The position numbers were made by a program, and so were the translations under genes. Below, in pieces: positions 53,718-62,504 of a stretch of 64,000 nt of DNA. Below the pieces are notes generated by a model. It searched no databases, had not been told where the DNA came from, and saw nothing but the letters and a program-made list of their open reading frames with translations. Location: positions 3,720,001 through 3,784,000 of the forward strand of contig OY782882.1 in NCBI GenBank assembly GCA_963678485.1, in the 5' to 3' direction. Position 1 is the stretch's first letter. Each line of letters starts with the position of its first letter. The stretch comes from CALGYY01 sp963678485 (GTDB lineage Bacteria; Bacteroidota; Bacteroidia; Bacteroidales; CAIWKO01).

Positions 53718-54634
53718 TCCTTCGTATACAATCTGTCGAACGGGCTGAACAGATTGCTGCGATTGGGTTTGGCGACATGAAGATACACCAGTGTCGTTTC
53801 TATACGCTCGTGTCCCAGCAGTTCCTTGATGGTCACGATGTCCATCCCGAACTCAAGCAGGTGCGTAGCATAGCTGTGTCGCAGTGTATGGAGGGTAATG
53901 CCCTTTTGAAGCTTACACTTCTTCACCGCTTCGCGCAAGGCCCATTGCATACCACGTATACTCAAGGGCGAACCGGGCTCATTACCATTGAACAGGTACT
54001 CCACCGGCTGACAGGCAAAGTAATACTTTTCAAGTCCTTGCAAAATCAGCGGTGAAAGCGGGACGTAGCGATCCTTGTTGTACTTGCTTTGCCGTATATG
54101 GATCATCATCCGGCCACGGTCAATATCCGACAGCTTCAACCGACTGGCCTCACGGGCACGCAGACCGGCCGAATACATCAGCGACAGTAGTACCCTGTGT
54201 TTTAACAGATCCGGCGCATTGAACAACGCCCGGCACTCTCCATAATTAAGCACTACCGGCAGTTTGCTGTCATGCTTGATTTTGGGGAGTTGCACCACTT
54301 TGTCATTCAGCCCAAGCAGACGATAGCAATAGCGCAGCCCGTAAACGGCAAACTTAAAATCGCTCAGCGAAGGTGATTTGCTCTGCCGGGCCAGTGATGC
54401 CAGGTACTTATTCATCTCCTTTTCCGTGACATGCTGGGGCAACTTGCCAAAATGCAGGCTTAATTGAGCGATTTTTCGGGCGTAATTTTTAAGCGTACTC
54501 TCTGATTGCCCCGACAGTCGTATCTTATCGTCAAGTTCCTGATACAGATTACGAAAGCCTCTTACCTGATGAATTGCTTGTTCAACCGTTGTGAACGTTT
54601 TTTTTCTTAACTTTGGCTCATTGTTCATATACAA
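53714..54634 (-). CDS. Tyrosine recombinase associated with the IS91-type transposase
   Basis: 306 residues with the complete catalytic set: R159 (AGLRAREASR), K184 (RQSKYNKDRY), H249 and R252 (LHTLRHSYATH), H275 (LLGHERIET) and nucleophile Y284 (TLVYLHV). A SAM-like core-binding domain covers ~35-110. It lacks the long insert between the lysine and HxxR motifs that marks integron integrases, so it should not be called IntI. The N-terminus MYMNNE offers starts at residue 1 or 3. It may resolve or integrate the circular intermediate; that role is inference. Confidence 0.92.
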   Translation of the reverse strand: MYMNNEPKLRKKTFTTVEQAIHQVRGFRNLYQELDDKIRLSGQSESTLKNYARKIAQLSLHFGKLPQHVTEKEMNKYLASLARQSKSPSLSDFKFAVYGLRYCYRLLGLNDKVVQLPKIKHDSKLPVVLNYGECRALFNAPDLLKHRVLLSLMYSAGLRAREASRLKLSDIDRGRMMIHIRQSKYNKDRYVPLSPLILQGLEKYYFACQPVEYLFNGNEPGSPLSIRGMQWALREAVKKCKLQKGITLHTLRHSYATHLLEFGMDIVTIKELLGHERIETTLVYLHVAKPNRSNLFSPFDRLYTKE

Positions 54635-54664
54635 AGGATTTATGCGTTAATAATATCCTTTGTA
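54630..54664. repeat. Inverted repeat at the start of the tyrosine recombinase gene
   Basis: TACAAAGGAT (54630-54639) is exactly inverted as ATCCTTTGTA (54655-54664), spaced 15 bases. The TTTAT and ATAAT sequences next to the arms partly extend the symmetry, leaving a core of about 6 bases. A further half, TACAAAG, occurs at 54675. It could be the recombinase's own crossover site or an operator over its promoter. Confidence 0.5.
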
Positions 54665-54730
54665 CGAGGTTCTTTACAAAGCGCTACTATCTCGCCCCCG
54701 CTTTTTGGGGGTGGGATTTAGTGCAACAAA

Positions 54731-54839
54731 GGCTTGCTACCAGAGGGTCAGCGGGGTTTTAGGACAGTGCAGTTCTTTTATTTATCTTTGTGTTATTAGG
54801 ACAGGAAACGGCTTCGATTCGCCCCGCCGTTAGCAAGCC
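54731..54839 (+). repeat. Intergenic module C1 (attC-like ends, internal -7 box)
   Basis: Left end GGCTTGCTACC (54731-54741) pairs with GTTAGCAAGCC (54829-54839) at 10 of 11 positions, and GCGGGG/CCCCGC forms an inner stem. The middle GTTCTTTTATT plus TATCTTTG (54783-54790, a TAnnTTTG box) matches module C2. It precedes the lipoprotein gene at 54861 by 21 bases and probably supplies its promoter. Confidence 0.6.
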
Positions 54840-54860
54840 TCAGTCGCTACAAGCCACACT

Positions 54861-55553
54861 ATGAAAACTAAGACCTCAAAATATTTTTTGCTTTTATATC
54901 TTTCAGGACTTTTGGTGATACATGTTGGTTGTATGAGACATGACACAATTGAAACAAAGGAAGTCTTAATTTTAAATAGTGTTTTTAGGCAATTAACCGA
55001 TAGTATAATTTTCTATCGGCAATTTCCTCCTCCTCCTCCTCCTGTTCAGGAATATCAGGACAAATTTGATTCGATGGATTTTAAACGAATGGATGAATAT
55101 GATAAGTTATACAGCTTCGTTGACAAAGATAGAAATGTAATATCTGTCACAGATTCTCTTCTACCGTCAACTTTACTTATGAGAGAGGCGATAGAAAAAT
55201 ATAGAGCAGACACAACATACAATTACTTTTTTGGTGCATTTGATTCATTCATTGCAAAAAACAAAGGAGCAATCCACCTTGACATAAATAAAATTAATGA
55301 TACAGGGAAATATGAATTGCAACATCAATCTGAAATCTTAAAGCAATACAATCATGGGGAACCTGTGTTCAAATTCAATTATTTCGGTAATTTGACTTTT
55401 ACTAGAGTTTATCTTGATAAAGAGGAAAAGTCTGGTTTCTTTGATTGTAATCTACATTGTGGACAAGATTGTCATTTTGAGTTCTTAATTTTGATAAGGC
55501 TCTATAACGATAAGTGGAGAATTGAAAAGATTAACCAAATTGCAATCTCATAA
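54861..55553 (+). CDS. Lipoprotein of unknown function (cassette-like cargo)
   Basis: 230 residues. The signal helix LLLYLSGLLVIHVGC gives a lipidated Cys at about residue 24. The mature part has a proline run (PPPPPPVQE) followed by a mixed alpha/beta domain ending in a DUF4440/NTF2-like strand pattern (CHFEFLILIRLYNDKWRIEK). No family is named with confidence. Single gene between modules C1 and C2, AT-rich. Confidence 0.72.
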   Translation: MKTKTSKYFLLLYLSGLLVIHVGCMRHDTIETKEVLILNSVFRQLTDSIIFYRQFPPPPPPVQEYQDKFDSMDFKRMDEYDKLYSFVDKDRNVISVTDSLLPSTLLMREAIEKYRADTTYNYFFGAFDSFIAKNKGAIHLDINKINDTGKYELQHQSEILKQYNHGEPVFKFNYFGNLTFTRVYLDKEEKSGFFDCNLHCGQDCHFEFLILIRLYNDKWRIEKINQIAIS

Positions 55554-55565
55554 GACTGTACGACA

Positions 55566-55663
55566 GGTAGCAAAAGTATGCTACCAATGAGGCAGCGGAG
55601 TTTTTATCCAATGATGTTCTTTTATTAACTTTGATGTATTCGGGAGGAGCTGCTTCTCTGCCA
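55566..55663 (+). repeat. Intergenic module C2 (with -7 box)
   Basis: Starts with the hairpin GGTAGC-AAAAGTAT-GCTACC (55566-55585). Then GGCAGCGGAGTTTTTATCCA and ATGATGTTCTTTTATT match modules C1 and C3. It contains TAACTTTG (55626-55633, TAnnTTTG). The end CTCTGCC pairs with GGCAG near the start. A boundary-like GTTAGCGACT follows at 55708-55717 before the next small gene. Confidence 0.6.
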
Positions 55664-55793
55664 GAACTAGCTCAGTGGATTGGGGATTCGCACGGCAACC
55701 CTTGATAGTTAGCGACTATTGTTAATTGCCGAAACTGATGGTGAATATGCAACAGTTTTCCATATTGAAAAGAGAAAATAATGAAGTCTATGT

Positions 55794-56072
55794 ATGAAAG
55801 AGTATAAAAAGGTAGTTTTAGAGAATATATGTTACACAGATCTTGTTTATAAAAGGATTAATAAAAAACTCAATATCGATTTTTTAAACGACAAAATAGA
55901 AGAAATGATTCGGGAAATCATCTGGGAAACTGATGAATCAGAATTTCATAAAAGAGGTAAAAATATTTATATATATAACAACAAAAGAAATATAAGACTG
56001 ACAATTAATTCTTTTACGTACAGAATAATTACAGTAGACAAATTGAATAATGCAAAGGAATTTGGCAATTAG
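55794..56072 (+). CDS. DUF3781-like small protein
   Basis: 92 residues, no export signal. IEEMIREIIWETDESEF, then KRGKNIYIYNNKRNIRLTIN and SFTYRIITVDKL, matches what I recall of DUF3781, a small alpha/beta protein found sporadically in bacteria, often near mobile or single-gene units. Function unknown. It sits between modules C2 and C3 as a single gene. The ATG at 55794 gives the expected family length. Confidence 0.75.
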   Translation: MKEYKKVVLENICYTDLVYKRINKKLNIDFLNDKIEEMIREIIWETDESEFHKRGKNIYIYNNKRNIRLTINSFTYRIITVDKLNNAKEFGN

Positions 56073-56097
56073 ACGATGTTTCAAGAACCTACAAACT

Positions 56098-56185
56098 TTC
56101 CAAATCTGTTGATATTCGCGATGGTGTGGTGTTTATGAAAAATGCGTGGACTATTTCACATCAATTAGTTCATGACGTTACCTGC
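56098..56185 (+). pseudogene. Duplicated fragment of the transglutaminase-like gene
   Basis: These ~88 bases match 60600-60687 closely, including the shared stretch CCAAATCTGTTGATATTCGC and GTTTATGAAAAA, with about one difference per ten bases. The match covers codons ~29-57 of the intact gene only; no start or rest of the frame remains. It lies 4.5 kb upstream of the source on the same strand. Confidence 0.8.
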
Positions 56186-56347
56186 CATCGGAGTCGTTAT
56201 CGCGCACTTGATGAACTATTTGACTGCCTAAGGAAAAATTTTACTTAGTGTGTTGTACTGTATGGATATATTTGTATTTTTGATATTTGTAATGCATGCA
56301 TTATTGTTGTCTATATGCAGTATGCTGATGCTTATTTATCGACTGGT

Positions 56348-56412
56348 ATTTCGGGTAGGATTGGGGTTTTTACCCATTGATGTTCTTTAATTTAGCTAAG
56401 GCACGTTAGTCA
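56348..56412 (+). repeat. Intergenic module C3 (degenerate)
   Basis: GGGGTTTTTACCCATTGATG followed by TTCTTTAATTTAGCTAAGG matches the core of C2 and C1, and ends at CGTTAGTCAAG. It lacks the TTTG of the -7 box. The stretch 56186-56600 otherwise holds no gene. Confidence 0.5.
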
Positions 56413-56490
56413 AGAAGGACTTCAGAATATCTTTGGAATTCAATTCGTTATCGGGGTTGTAGAACTTTTTCGTTACGATTGATCATATTA

Positions 56491-56498
56491 TAAATTTG
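56491..56498 (+). promoter_or_regulatory. -7 box upstream of the Calx-beta protein gene
   Basis: TAAATTTG (TAnnTTTG), 103 bases before the ATG at 56601 and 202 before the alternative ATG at 56700. No -33 TTG at standard spacing. Confidence 0.4.
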
Positions 56499-56600
56499 CA
56501 GTATTTCAGGATGAATAAAATGATTATTTCTTGTATAATGTAATCAACGCTATTAACTTTATTAAATCAATCATTAATCATAACACATAAACAAAACACC

Positions 56601-59600
56601 ATGAAAGAAAATTTTGCACAAATTACTGCAAATCAATACTGTTCTTATAATAATAGTACGGCAAGTTGGGCTCAGGTGTATGTGCCTGCTTACTTCCCCA
56701 TGTTTAAAAAAAGTACTAAGGAAACCAAGCTTTCCAATTCTTCTGTAAAGAGATTTTACGGATTCATTCTTCTGCTTTGCATTAACCTTTTTCTTTTAAG
56801 GAGTGTATCAGCCCAAACCACTGAGACTTTTGAGAGCTTTTCATTAGGAACCACTAGTTTTACAAGCGGCAGTGTGCCATTTACGCTTAATCCTTCCAGT
56901 GGATTTAAGGTGAATGTTTATAATACATATGGTTATTTAAGCAGTAATAACTTTATCGATAACATTACAGGAAATCCAAACCCCTGTCAAATAAAATCGA
57001 CGTCTACTTTTTGTGTGAAGAGTTTGTATCTTTATCCTTCAACCTATGTTGGGGGAGATGCTAATCAGACTGTCGGAGTTAATGTGACCTTTACCGGAAA
57101 ATTAGCCAATGTGACAAAATTTACGTATAGTCCACCTTCAACAGATTTTGCTGGTGCCAGTTGGTCTAATACAACCAATAGAGGTTTTTCATTAGTGAAT
57201 TTTGCAACTCCGGGTTATGAAAACATTGCCATCGATGAGTTAGTAATTACCCTGGGTGGTACAACTGTTTATTTTGCGATTGATAATTTTACTTGGGCCA
57301 CTGCAGTTGTTAACGTTGCACCCACTGTTACCACTCAGGCCGTTTCATCTATTGCAGCCACCACCGCCACAGGAAATGGAAACATTACCTCGCTGGGAGT
57401 ACCCAATCCTACAGCGCATGGTGTTTGCTGGAACACGACCGGAACACCCACTACCTCGGACAGTAAGGTGGATAAAGGGGCTGCCACGGCAACCGGAGCA
57501 TTTACCGCATCTATGACCTCATTGACTGCAAATACAACGTACTATGTGAGAGCCTTTGCTACGAATACAGCAGGAACCGCCTATGGTACGGAAGTGTCGT
57601 TTACCACGGCTTCTATTGCACCCACCGTTACCACTCAGGCTGTTTCATCTATTGCAGCCACCACCGCCACAGGAAATGGAAACATTACCTCGCTGGGCGT
57701 ACCCAATCCCACAGCTCATGGTGTTTGCTGGAACACGACCGGAACACCCACCACCTCGGACAGTAAGGTGGATAAAGGGGCTGCCACGGCAACCGGAGCA
57801 TTTACCGCCTCTATGACCTCATTAACTGCAAATACAACGTACTATGTGAGAGCCTTCGCTACCAATACCGCAGGAACCAGCTATGGCACCGAAGTCAGCT
57901 TTACAACTAATCCCCCGGTTGTTACATTCATCGTTGCTTCTTCAAACGGACTGGAATCGGTCAATAGCGCGAATTTACAAGTTGATCTGAACACCGCCAG
58001 CGGATTACCCGTCACAGTGGATTATGCTGTAACCGGCACTGCAAGCGGCAGTGGTGTGGATTATACATTGGCTAATGGAACACTCACCATTATTGCAGGT
58101 GCAACAAGCAACAATATTACGATTGCTGGTATCGTAGATGATTTGCTGAATGAAACTAATGAAACCGTCATTGTCACTTTATCGAATCCAACCAACGCAA
58201 GTCTTGGTACTACTACAGTTCACACCTATACCATTACTGATAATGATGCAGCACCAACTATCACGTTCAATACTGCGTTATCAAACGGACTGGAATCGGT
58301 AAGTAGCGCGAACTTGCAAGTTGACCTGAACACCGCCAGCGGCTTGCCCGTCACAGTGGATTATACTGTAACCGGCACTGCAAGCGGCAGCGGAGTTGAT
58401 TATACATTGGCTGATGGAACCCTCACTATCACTGCTGGTGCAACAAACAACAATATTACGATTGCAGGTATTGTTGATGATTTGCTGTTTGAAACTAATG
58501 AAACCGTCATTGTTACTTTATCGAATCCTACCAATGCAAGCCTTGGTACTACTACAGTTCACACTTATACGATTACTGATAATGATGTTGCACCGACCAT
58601 CACGTTCAATACTGCGTTATCAAACGGACTGGAATCGGTAAGTAGCGCGAACCTGCAAGTTGATCTGAATACCGCCAGCGGCTTGCCCGTCACAGTAGAT
58701 TATACTGTAACCGGCACTGCAAGCGGCAGCGGCGTTGATTATACTCTTGCTGATGGAACCCTCACCATCACTGCTGGAGCAACGAATAACAATATTACAA
58801 TTGCTGGTATCGTAGATGATTTACTAAATGAAACTAATGAAACCGTCATTGTCACTTTATCGAATCCAACCAACGCAAGCCTTGGCACTACTACAGTTCA
58901 CACCTATACGATTACTGATAATGATGCAGCACCAACCATCGCTTTCAATAGTACCTCGTCAAGTGGTCTGGAATCGGTAAATAGCGCGAATCTGCAAGTT
59001 GATCTGAACGCAGCCAGCGGATTGCCCGTCACTGTTGATTATGCTGTTACAGGTACTGCAAGCGGCAGTGGTGTGGATTATACATTGGCTAATGGAACAC
59101 TCACTATTACTGCAGGTGCAACAAGCAACAATATTACGATTGCTGGTATCGTAGATGATTTGCTGAATGAAACTAATGAAACAGTTATCGTAACCTTGTC
59201 CAATCCAACCAATGCAAGTCTTGGTACCACTACGGTTCATACCTATACTATTACTGATAATGATGCAGTACCAACTATCACGTTCAATACTGCTTTATCA
59301 AACGGACTGGAATCGGTAAGTAGTGCGAATCTGCAAGTTGATCTGAACGCAGCCAGCGGCTTGCCCGTCACAGTGGATTATGCTGTAACCGGCACTGCAA
59401 GCAGCAGCGGCGTAGATTATACACTCGCTAACGGAACGCTCACCATCACTGCAGGAGCAACGAATAACAATATTACAATTGCTGGTATCGTAGATGATTT
59501 ACTAAATGAAACTAATGAAACCGTCATTGTTACTTTATCCAATCCAACTAATGCAAGTCTTGGTACTACTACGGTTCATACCTATACCATTACTGATAAT

Positions 59601-60203
59601 GATGCAGCACCAACTATCACGTTCAATACTGCTTCATCAAACGGATTGGAATCGATCAGTAGCGCGAATCTGCAAGTTGATCTATCAGCTATAAGCGGAT
59701 TAACTGCGACGGTAGATTACACTGTAACGGGCACTGCCACTGGTTCTGGTGTTGATTACACCTTGGCCGATGGAACGCTGACAATCGGAGCTGGTAGTAC
59801 GAGTAATGATATAACCATTGCTGGTATTATCGATGATTTATTGATTGAAGGTGACGAAACGGTTATTGTTACCTTGTCCAATCCGGTGAATGCGACCTTG
59901 GGAAGCAATACGGTACATACTTATACTATTACCGATAACGATTTCTCGACGACAGTTACTGAACATTCTTCAGATGAGTGGAACGTTTATCCTAATCCTG
60001 TAACAGATTACCTGCATTTTAGTAATGTTCAGAATGATTTATCTGATATTATCGTAAATGATTTAATGGGCAACACGCTTCTGAAGCTGAAGTATAGCGG
60101 AGAAGATGTATTGGATTTAAGCAAATTGCCGACCGCAGTATATATGATAACCTTTGTAAAAACCAATGGTGACAGGCAAAGTATCAGGGTGGTGAAAGAG
60201 TAG
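56601..60203 (+). CDS. T9SS-secreted Calx-beta repeat protein
   Basis: 1200 residues from the first ATG. The signal peptide (FILLLCINLFLLRSVSAQ) is preceded by ~50 residues, so the ATG at 56700 (MFKKST) may be the true start, giving 1167 residues. A jelly-roll-like region (~75-235) is followed by two 100-residue fibronectin-type repeats (TVTTQAVSSIAATTATGNGN), six 113-residue Calx-beta repeats (SNGLESVSSANLQVDL to HTYTITDNDAAP) and the sorting tail (WNVYPNPVTD, PTAVYMITFV). Calx-beta domains bind calcium and stiffen surface fibres. Likely an adhesin whose repeat number can vary. Confidence 0.9.
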   Translation: MKENFAQITANQYCSYNNSTASWAQVYVPAYFPMFKKSTKETKLSNSSVKRFYGFILLLCINLFLLRSVSAQTTETFESFSLGTTSFTSGSVPFTLNPSSGFKVNVYNTYGYLSSNNFIDNITGNPNPCQIKSTSTFCVKSLYLYPSTYVGGDANQTVGVNVTFTGKLANVTKFTYSPPSTDFAGASWSNTTNRGFSLVNFATPGYENIAIDELVITLGGTTVYFAIDNFTWATAVVNVAPTVTTQAVSSIAATTATGNGNITSLGVPNPTAHGVCWNTTGTPTTSDSKVDKGAATATGAFTASMTSLTANTTYYVRAFATNTAGTAYGTEVSFTTASIAPTVTTQAVSSIAATTATGNGNITSLGVPNPTAHGVCWNTTGTPTTSDSKVDKGAATATGAFTASMTSLTANTTYYVRAFATNTAGTSYGTEVSFTTNPPVVTFIVASSNGLESVNSANLQVDLNTASGLPVTVDYAVTGTASGSGVDYTLANGTLTIIAGATSNNITIAGIVDDLLNETNETVIVTLSNPTNASLGTTTVHTYTITDNDAAPTITFNTALSNGLESVSSANLQVDLNTASGLPVTVDYTVTGTASGSGVDYTLADGTLTITAGATNNNITIAGIVDDLLFETNETVIVTLSNPTNASLGTTTVHTYTITDNDVAPTITFNTALSNGLESVSSANLQVDLNTASGLPVTVDYTVTGTASGSGVDYTLADGTLTITAGATNNNITIAGIVDDLLNETNETVIVTLSNPTNASLGTTTVHTYTITDNDAAPTIAFNSTSSSGLESVNSANLQVDLNAASGLPVTVDYAVTGTASGSGVDYTLANGTLTITAGATSNNITIAGIVDDLLNETNETVIVTLSNPTNASLGTTTVHTYTITDNDAVPTITFNTALSNGLESVSSANLQVDLNAASGLPVTVDYAVTGTASSSGVDYTLANGTLTITAGATNNNITIAGIVDDLLNETNETVIVTLSNPTNASLGTTTVHTYTITDNDAAPTITFNTASSNGLESISSANLQVDLSAISGLTATVDYTVTGTATGSGVDYTLADGTLTIGAGSTSNDITIAGIIDDLLIEGDETVIVTLSNPVNATLGSNTVHTYTITDNDFSTTVTEHSSDEWNVYPNPVTDYLHFSNVQNDLSDIIVNDLMGNTLLKLKYSGEDVLDLSKLPTAVYMITFVKTNGDRQSIRVVKE
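57318..57917 (+). repeat. Two tandem 300-bp fibronectin-like coding repeats
   Basis: Copies 57318-57617 and 57618-57917 have exactly the same length and differ at only a few percent of positions. This indicates recent duplication or gene conversion inside the gene. Confidence 0.9.
57918..59951 (+). repeat. Six tandem 339-bp Calx-beta coding repeats
   Basis: The landmark CAAACGGACTGGAATCGG recurs with an exact 339-base period (57947, 58286, 58625, 58964 as a variant, 59303, 59642). No indels occur between copies, and copies 1-5 are far more alike than copy 6. Confidence 0.92.
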
Positions 60204-60311
60204 GGAATGTGTTATCACCGAAATTGTACACAGTGTCTGGGTTGTTTTTATATTGAACATTGCGAGTGGGCGACATTTTTTACCAAAGGCTTTTTTAATC
60301 TTCAAGCCGGA

Positions 60312-60344
60312 GAGTGTAACCCGCAGTTGATGCGGGATACACTC
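60312..60344 (+). terminator. Hairpin terminator after the Calx-beta protein gene
   Basis: GAGTGTA-A-CCCGCA, loop GTTGA, TGCGGG-A-TACACTC, followed by ATTTCTTTT. A 13-bp stem with one A-A mismatch, 109 bases after the stop. Confidence 0.65.
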
Positions 60345-60515
60345 ATTTCTTTTAACGAGCGAGATGCAAAATCAACCAGACGATGCAGACAATCCATTCA
60401 TAATTTTTCCTTGCAGACGCATTTTAGTGCATACCTATGCACAAGACAGGATAGCAGTATAGTAGAAAGCTATGAACCATAGGCCAGACGGAACATTCAA
60501 AACAAACAAAATAAA

Positions 60516-61643
60516 ATGAAAAAAATATTTTTTCTCACAGGACTTATCTTCAGCGCCTGCATGTTGACCTTTGGTCAGACAAAAACAATAAAGGCACATT
60601 CCAAATCTGTTGATATTCGCGATGGTGGGGTGTTTATGAAAAACGCATGGACTATTTCACCTCAAATAGTTCCCGACGTTTATACTACCTCTGCTAAAGG
60701 TCAGAAAGTAGTTTTCTACACCGACATTGATTCTCTTTCAGTAAAAATAACACCCAGCACTAAATATGATTTCATCATTTTGCTTAATGACAGTATCAAG
60801 GCAGTCACCCAAATTAAGTATGTTCCAGCGTATCTTGATATTTTGAAACAAGCTGGCAAATATGACTTCAACGACAACAGACCATTTCCGAACTTCGAAT
60901 ATCAAGACCAGAACGATCCTAAGCTCGTTGCCTTGAGAACGGAGTTAAAGTTGGATTCCATTGCAGGAACAGGAAGCGAGGAATTGAAAATTATCAATCT
61001 GCTTCATTGGATTCATAACCTGATACCACACGATGGCAGCCACATGAATCCAACGGTTAAAAATGCAATGAGTATGATTAAGGAATGCAAGAAAGACAAT
61101 CGTGGCTTGAACTGTCGGGGTTTGGCGATAGTCTTGAATGAATGTTACCTGTCATTAGGAATAAAATCAAGGTATGTTACGTGTATGCCTAAGGACAGCA
61201 TCTATGATGATTGTCATGTGATAAATATGGTTTACTTAAATGACAAGAAAAAATGGATATGGATAGATCCAACCAACAACGCATATGTGATGAATGAACA
61301 AGGAGAATTGTTAAGCATTCAGGAAGTAAGGGAGCGTATGGTTATCGGCAAACCACTCATACTAAACCCTGATGCCAATTGGAACAATAAGTCATCAGCG
61401 ACCAAAGAAGATTATTTGTACAATTATATGGCAAAAAACTTATATCGTTTTGAGTGTCCTTTAATAAGTGAATACAATGCTGAAACCTGGGCAGAGGGCA
61501 AGCAGATTACGTATGTTGAGCTGTTACCCTTAGACGCATTTCTACAGAAACCCGACAAAAGCGTACAAAAAAACGAAGAGACCGGCACAACCTTTACGAG
61601 CTTCAAGACCAATAATCCAACATTGTTTTGGCAGAGGCCTTAG
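60516..61643 (+). CDS. Exported transglutaminase-like protein
   Basis: 375 residues. Signal peptide ends LTFGQ. Central transglutaminase-core triad: Cys in LNCRGLAIVLNECY (~199), His in DDCHVINMVYL (~234) and Asp in WIWIDPTNN (~250), in the usual order and spacing. The N-terminal ~140 residues are a beta-rich domain. Such proteins act as peptidases, amidases or crosslinkers outside the cytoplasm; which reaction is unknown. A fragment of this gene is duplicated at 56098-56185. Confidence 0.85.
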   Translation: MKKIFFLTGLIFSACMLTFGQTKTIKAHSKSVDIRDGGVFMKNAWTISPQIVPDVYTTSAKGQKVVFYTDIDSLSVKITPSTKYDFIILLNDSIKAVTQIKYVPAYLDILKQAGKYDFNDNRPFPNFEYQDQNDPKLVALRTELKLDSIAGTGSEELKIINLLHWIHNLIPHDGSHMNPTVKNAMSMIKECKKDNRGLNCRGLAIVLNECYLSLGIKSRYVTCMPKDSIYDDCHVINMVYLNDKKKWIWIDPTNNAYVMNEQGELLSIQEVRERMVIGKPLILNPDANWNNKSSATKEDYLYNYMAKNLYRFECPLISEYNAETWAEGKQITYVELLPLDAFLQKPDKSVQKNEETGTTFTSFKTNNPTLFWQRP

Positions 61644-61712
61644 TAAGACACAAACAAAAAACATAGCATTCATCATGGCAAGGCTGACACTATTGGAAAT
61701 TGGAAATAATCA

Positions 61713-62504
61713 ATGATAAGGCAAGTATTAATATTTTTATTTGTTGTCGCTCAACATTTTTTATCCTTTAAACCAGGAATATTTGAATGTACGGACAAAG
61801 GAGCGTATTATAAACTTGAACTTAACGGAGATTCAACGTATCATTTTTATTTCCCTCCTTTAATTCCAGCGGTTGTTAAAGGACAAAGTCTTGACAGTGA
61901 AAATGGCATCCTTAGTATTGAAAGCGGTTTTTGGAACTGTATAAATGATACTATATTGCTTTTTGATACGGTCTCACGTGTTTATGATAAAACCAGTGTT
62001 AGTGAAGAATATTCTAATAACCAAAACTATATTTTAGTTAGAGTTGTTGATGAAAAGAACAATCCATTATCAGGTATTGAAGTGAGTCTTAATTCTGACA
62101 AACATATTAAAATGACTGATGTGTCTGGATATGTGAAATTTGAATTTAAGGAAATAAAAAGAATTAAACACTATGAGTCAGATTCATCAACAGCATTTTG
62201 TCCCACTGGAATGCATTGCGATTCCGCGAACATGGAAACTTGTTGTAGCGGACTTAAGAAAAGGAATCGCCAGATGGATAGCTGGATAGAGGAACTCTCA
62301 GTTGGCTGTTGTGAAGGGCCTGGAGTTTTTTCTATGATTGTGAACGGGCACGCCAATTATTTTAAGGTTGTGATAGATCATAATCCGATTACTAAAAGAG
62401 AAATCAGAATCAGAAAATTGATTGTTCAGGATGATGCTATAATAATTGAGCAAGCATCAGGGTTTAGTAATCGACAATCTGTAACATTAAACAGGAAAAA
62501 CTAA
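61713..62504 (+). CDS. Exported protein with carboxypeptidase-regulatory-like domain, unknown function
   Basis: 263 residues with an N-terminal signal-like helix (VLIFLFVVAQHFLSF). The first ~85 residues are a beta-rich domain (YYKLELNGDSTYHFYFPP). Residues ~108-150 resemble a CarboxypepD_reg-like fold (ILVRVVDEKNNPLSGIEVSL, DVSGYVKFEF). A Cys-rich segment follows (CPTGMHCDSANMETCCSG, later GCCEGP), suggesting disulfides or metal binding. Single gene 69 bases after the transglutaminase-like gene. Confidence 0.7.
   Translation: MIRQVLIFLFVVAQHFLSFKPGIFECTDKGAYYKLELNGDSTYHFYFPPLIPAVVKGQSLDSENGILSIESGFWNCINDTILLFDTVSRVYDKTSVSEEYSNNQNYILVRVVDEKNNPLSGIEVSLNSDKHIKMTDVSGYVKFEFKEIKRIKHYESDSSTAFCPTGMHCDSANMETCCSGLKKRNRQMDSWIEELSVGCCEGPGVFSMIVNGHANYFKVVIDHNPITKREIRIRKLIVQDDAIIIEQASGFSNRQSVTLNRKN

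Larger units (their letters stand above)
52563..54664 (-). mobile_element. IS91-type element with tyrosine recombinase and HUH transposase genes
   Basis: The coding pair occupies 52563-54634 and the inverted repeat at 54630-54664 may belong to it; outer limits are unknown because IS91-type elements lack terminal inverted repeats and move by rolling circle. It is inserted between two repeat-bounded gene units. Both genes are full length, so the element may be active. Confidence 0.8.

Noticed and set aside
53714..54634. Tyrosine recombinase as an integron integrase (IntI)
   Set aside because: The region between the catalytic lysine and HxxR lacks the extra IntI-specific helix, and the gene overlaps an IS91-type transposase, so it belongs to the insertion element.
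55659..55742. tRNA-like sequence containing AGCTCAGTGGATTGG
   Set aside because: Only the D-arm resembles a tRNA; there is no GGTTCGA T-arm and no acceptor pairing.
60207..60482. 91-codon frame after the Calx-beta gene
   Set aside because: It spans the terminator hairpin at 60312-60344 and has no recognisable protein features.
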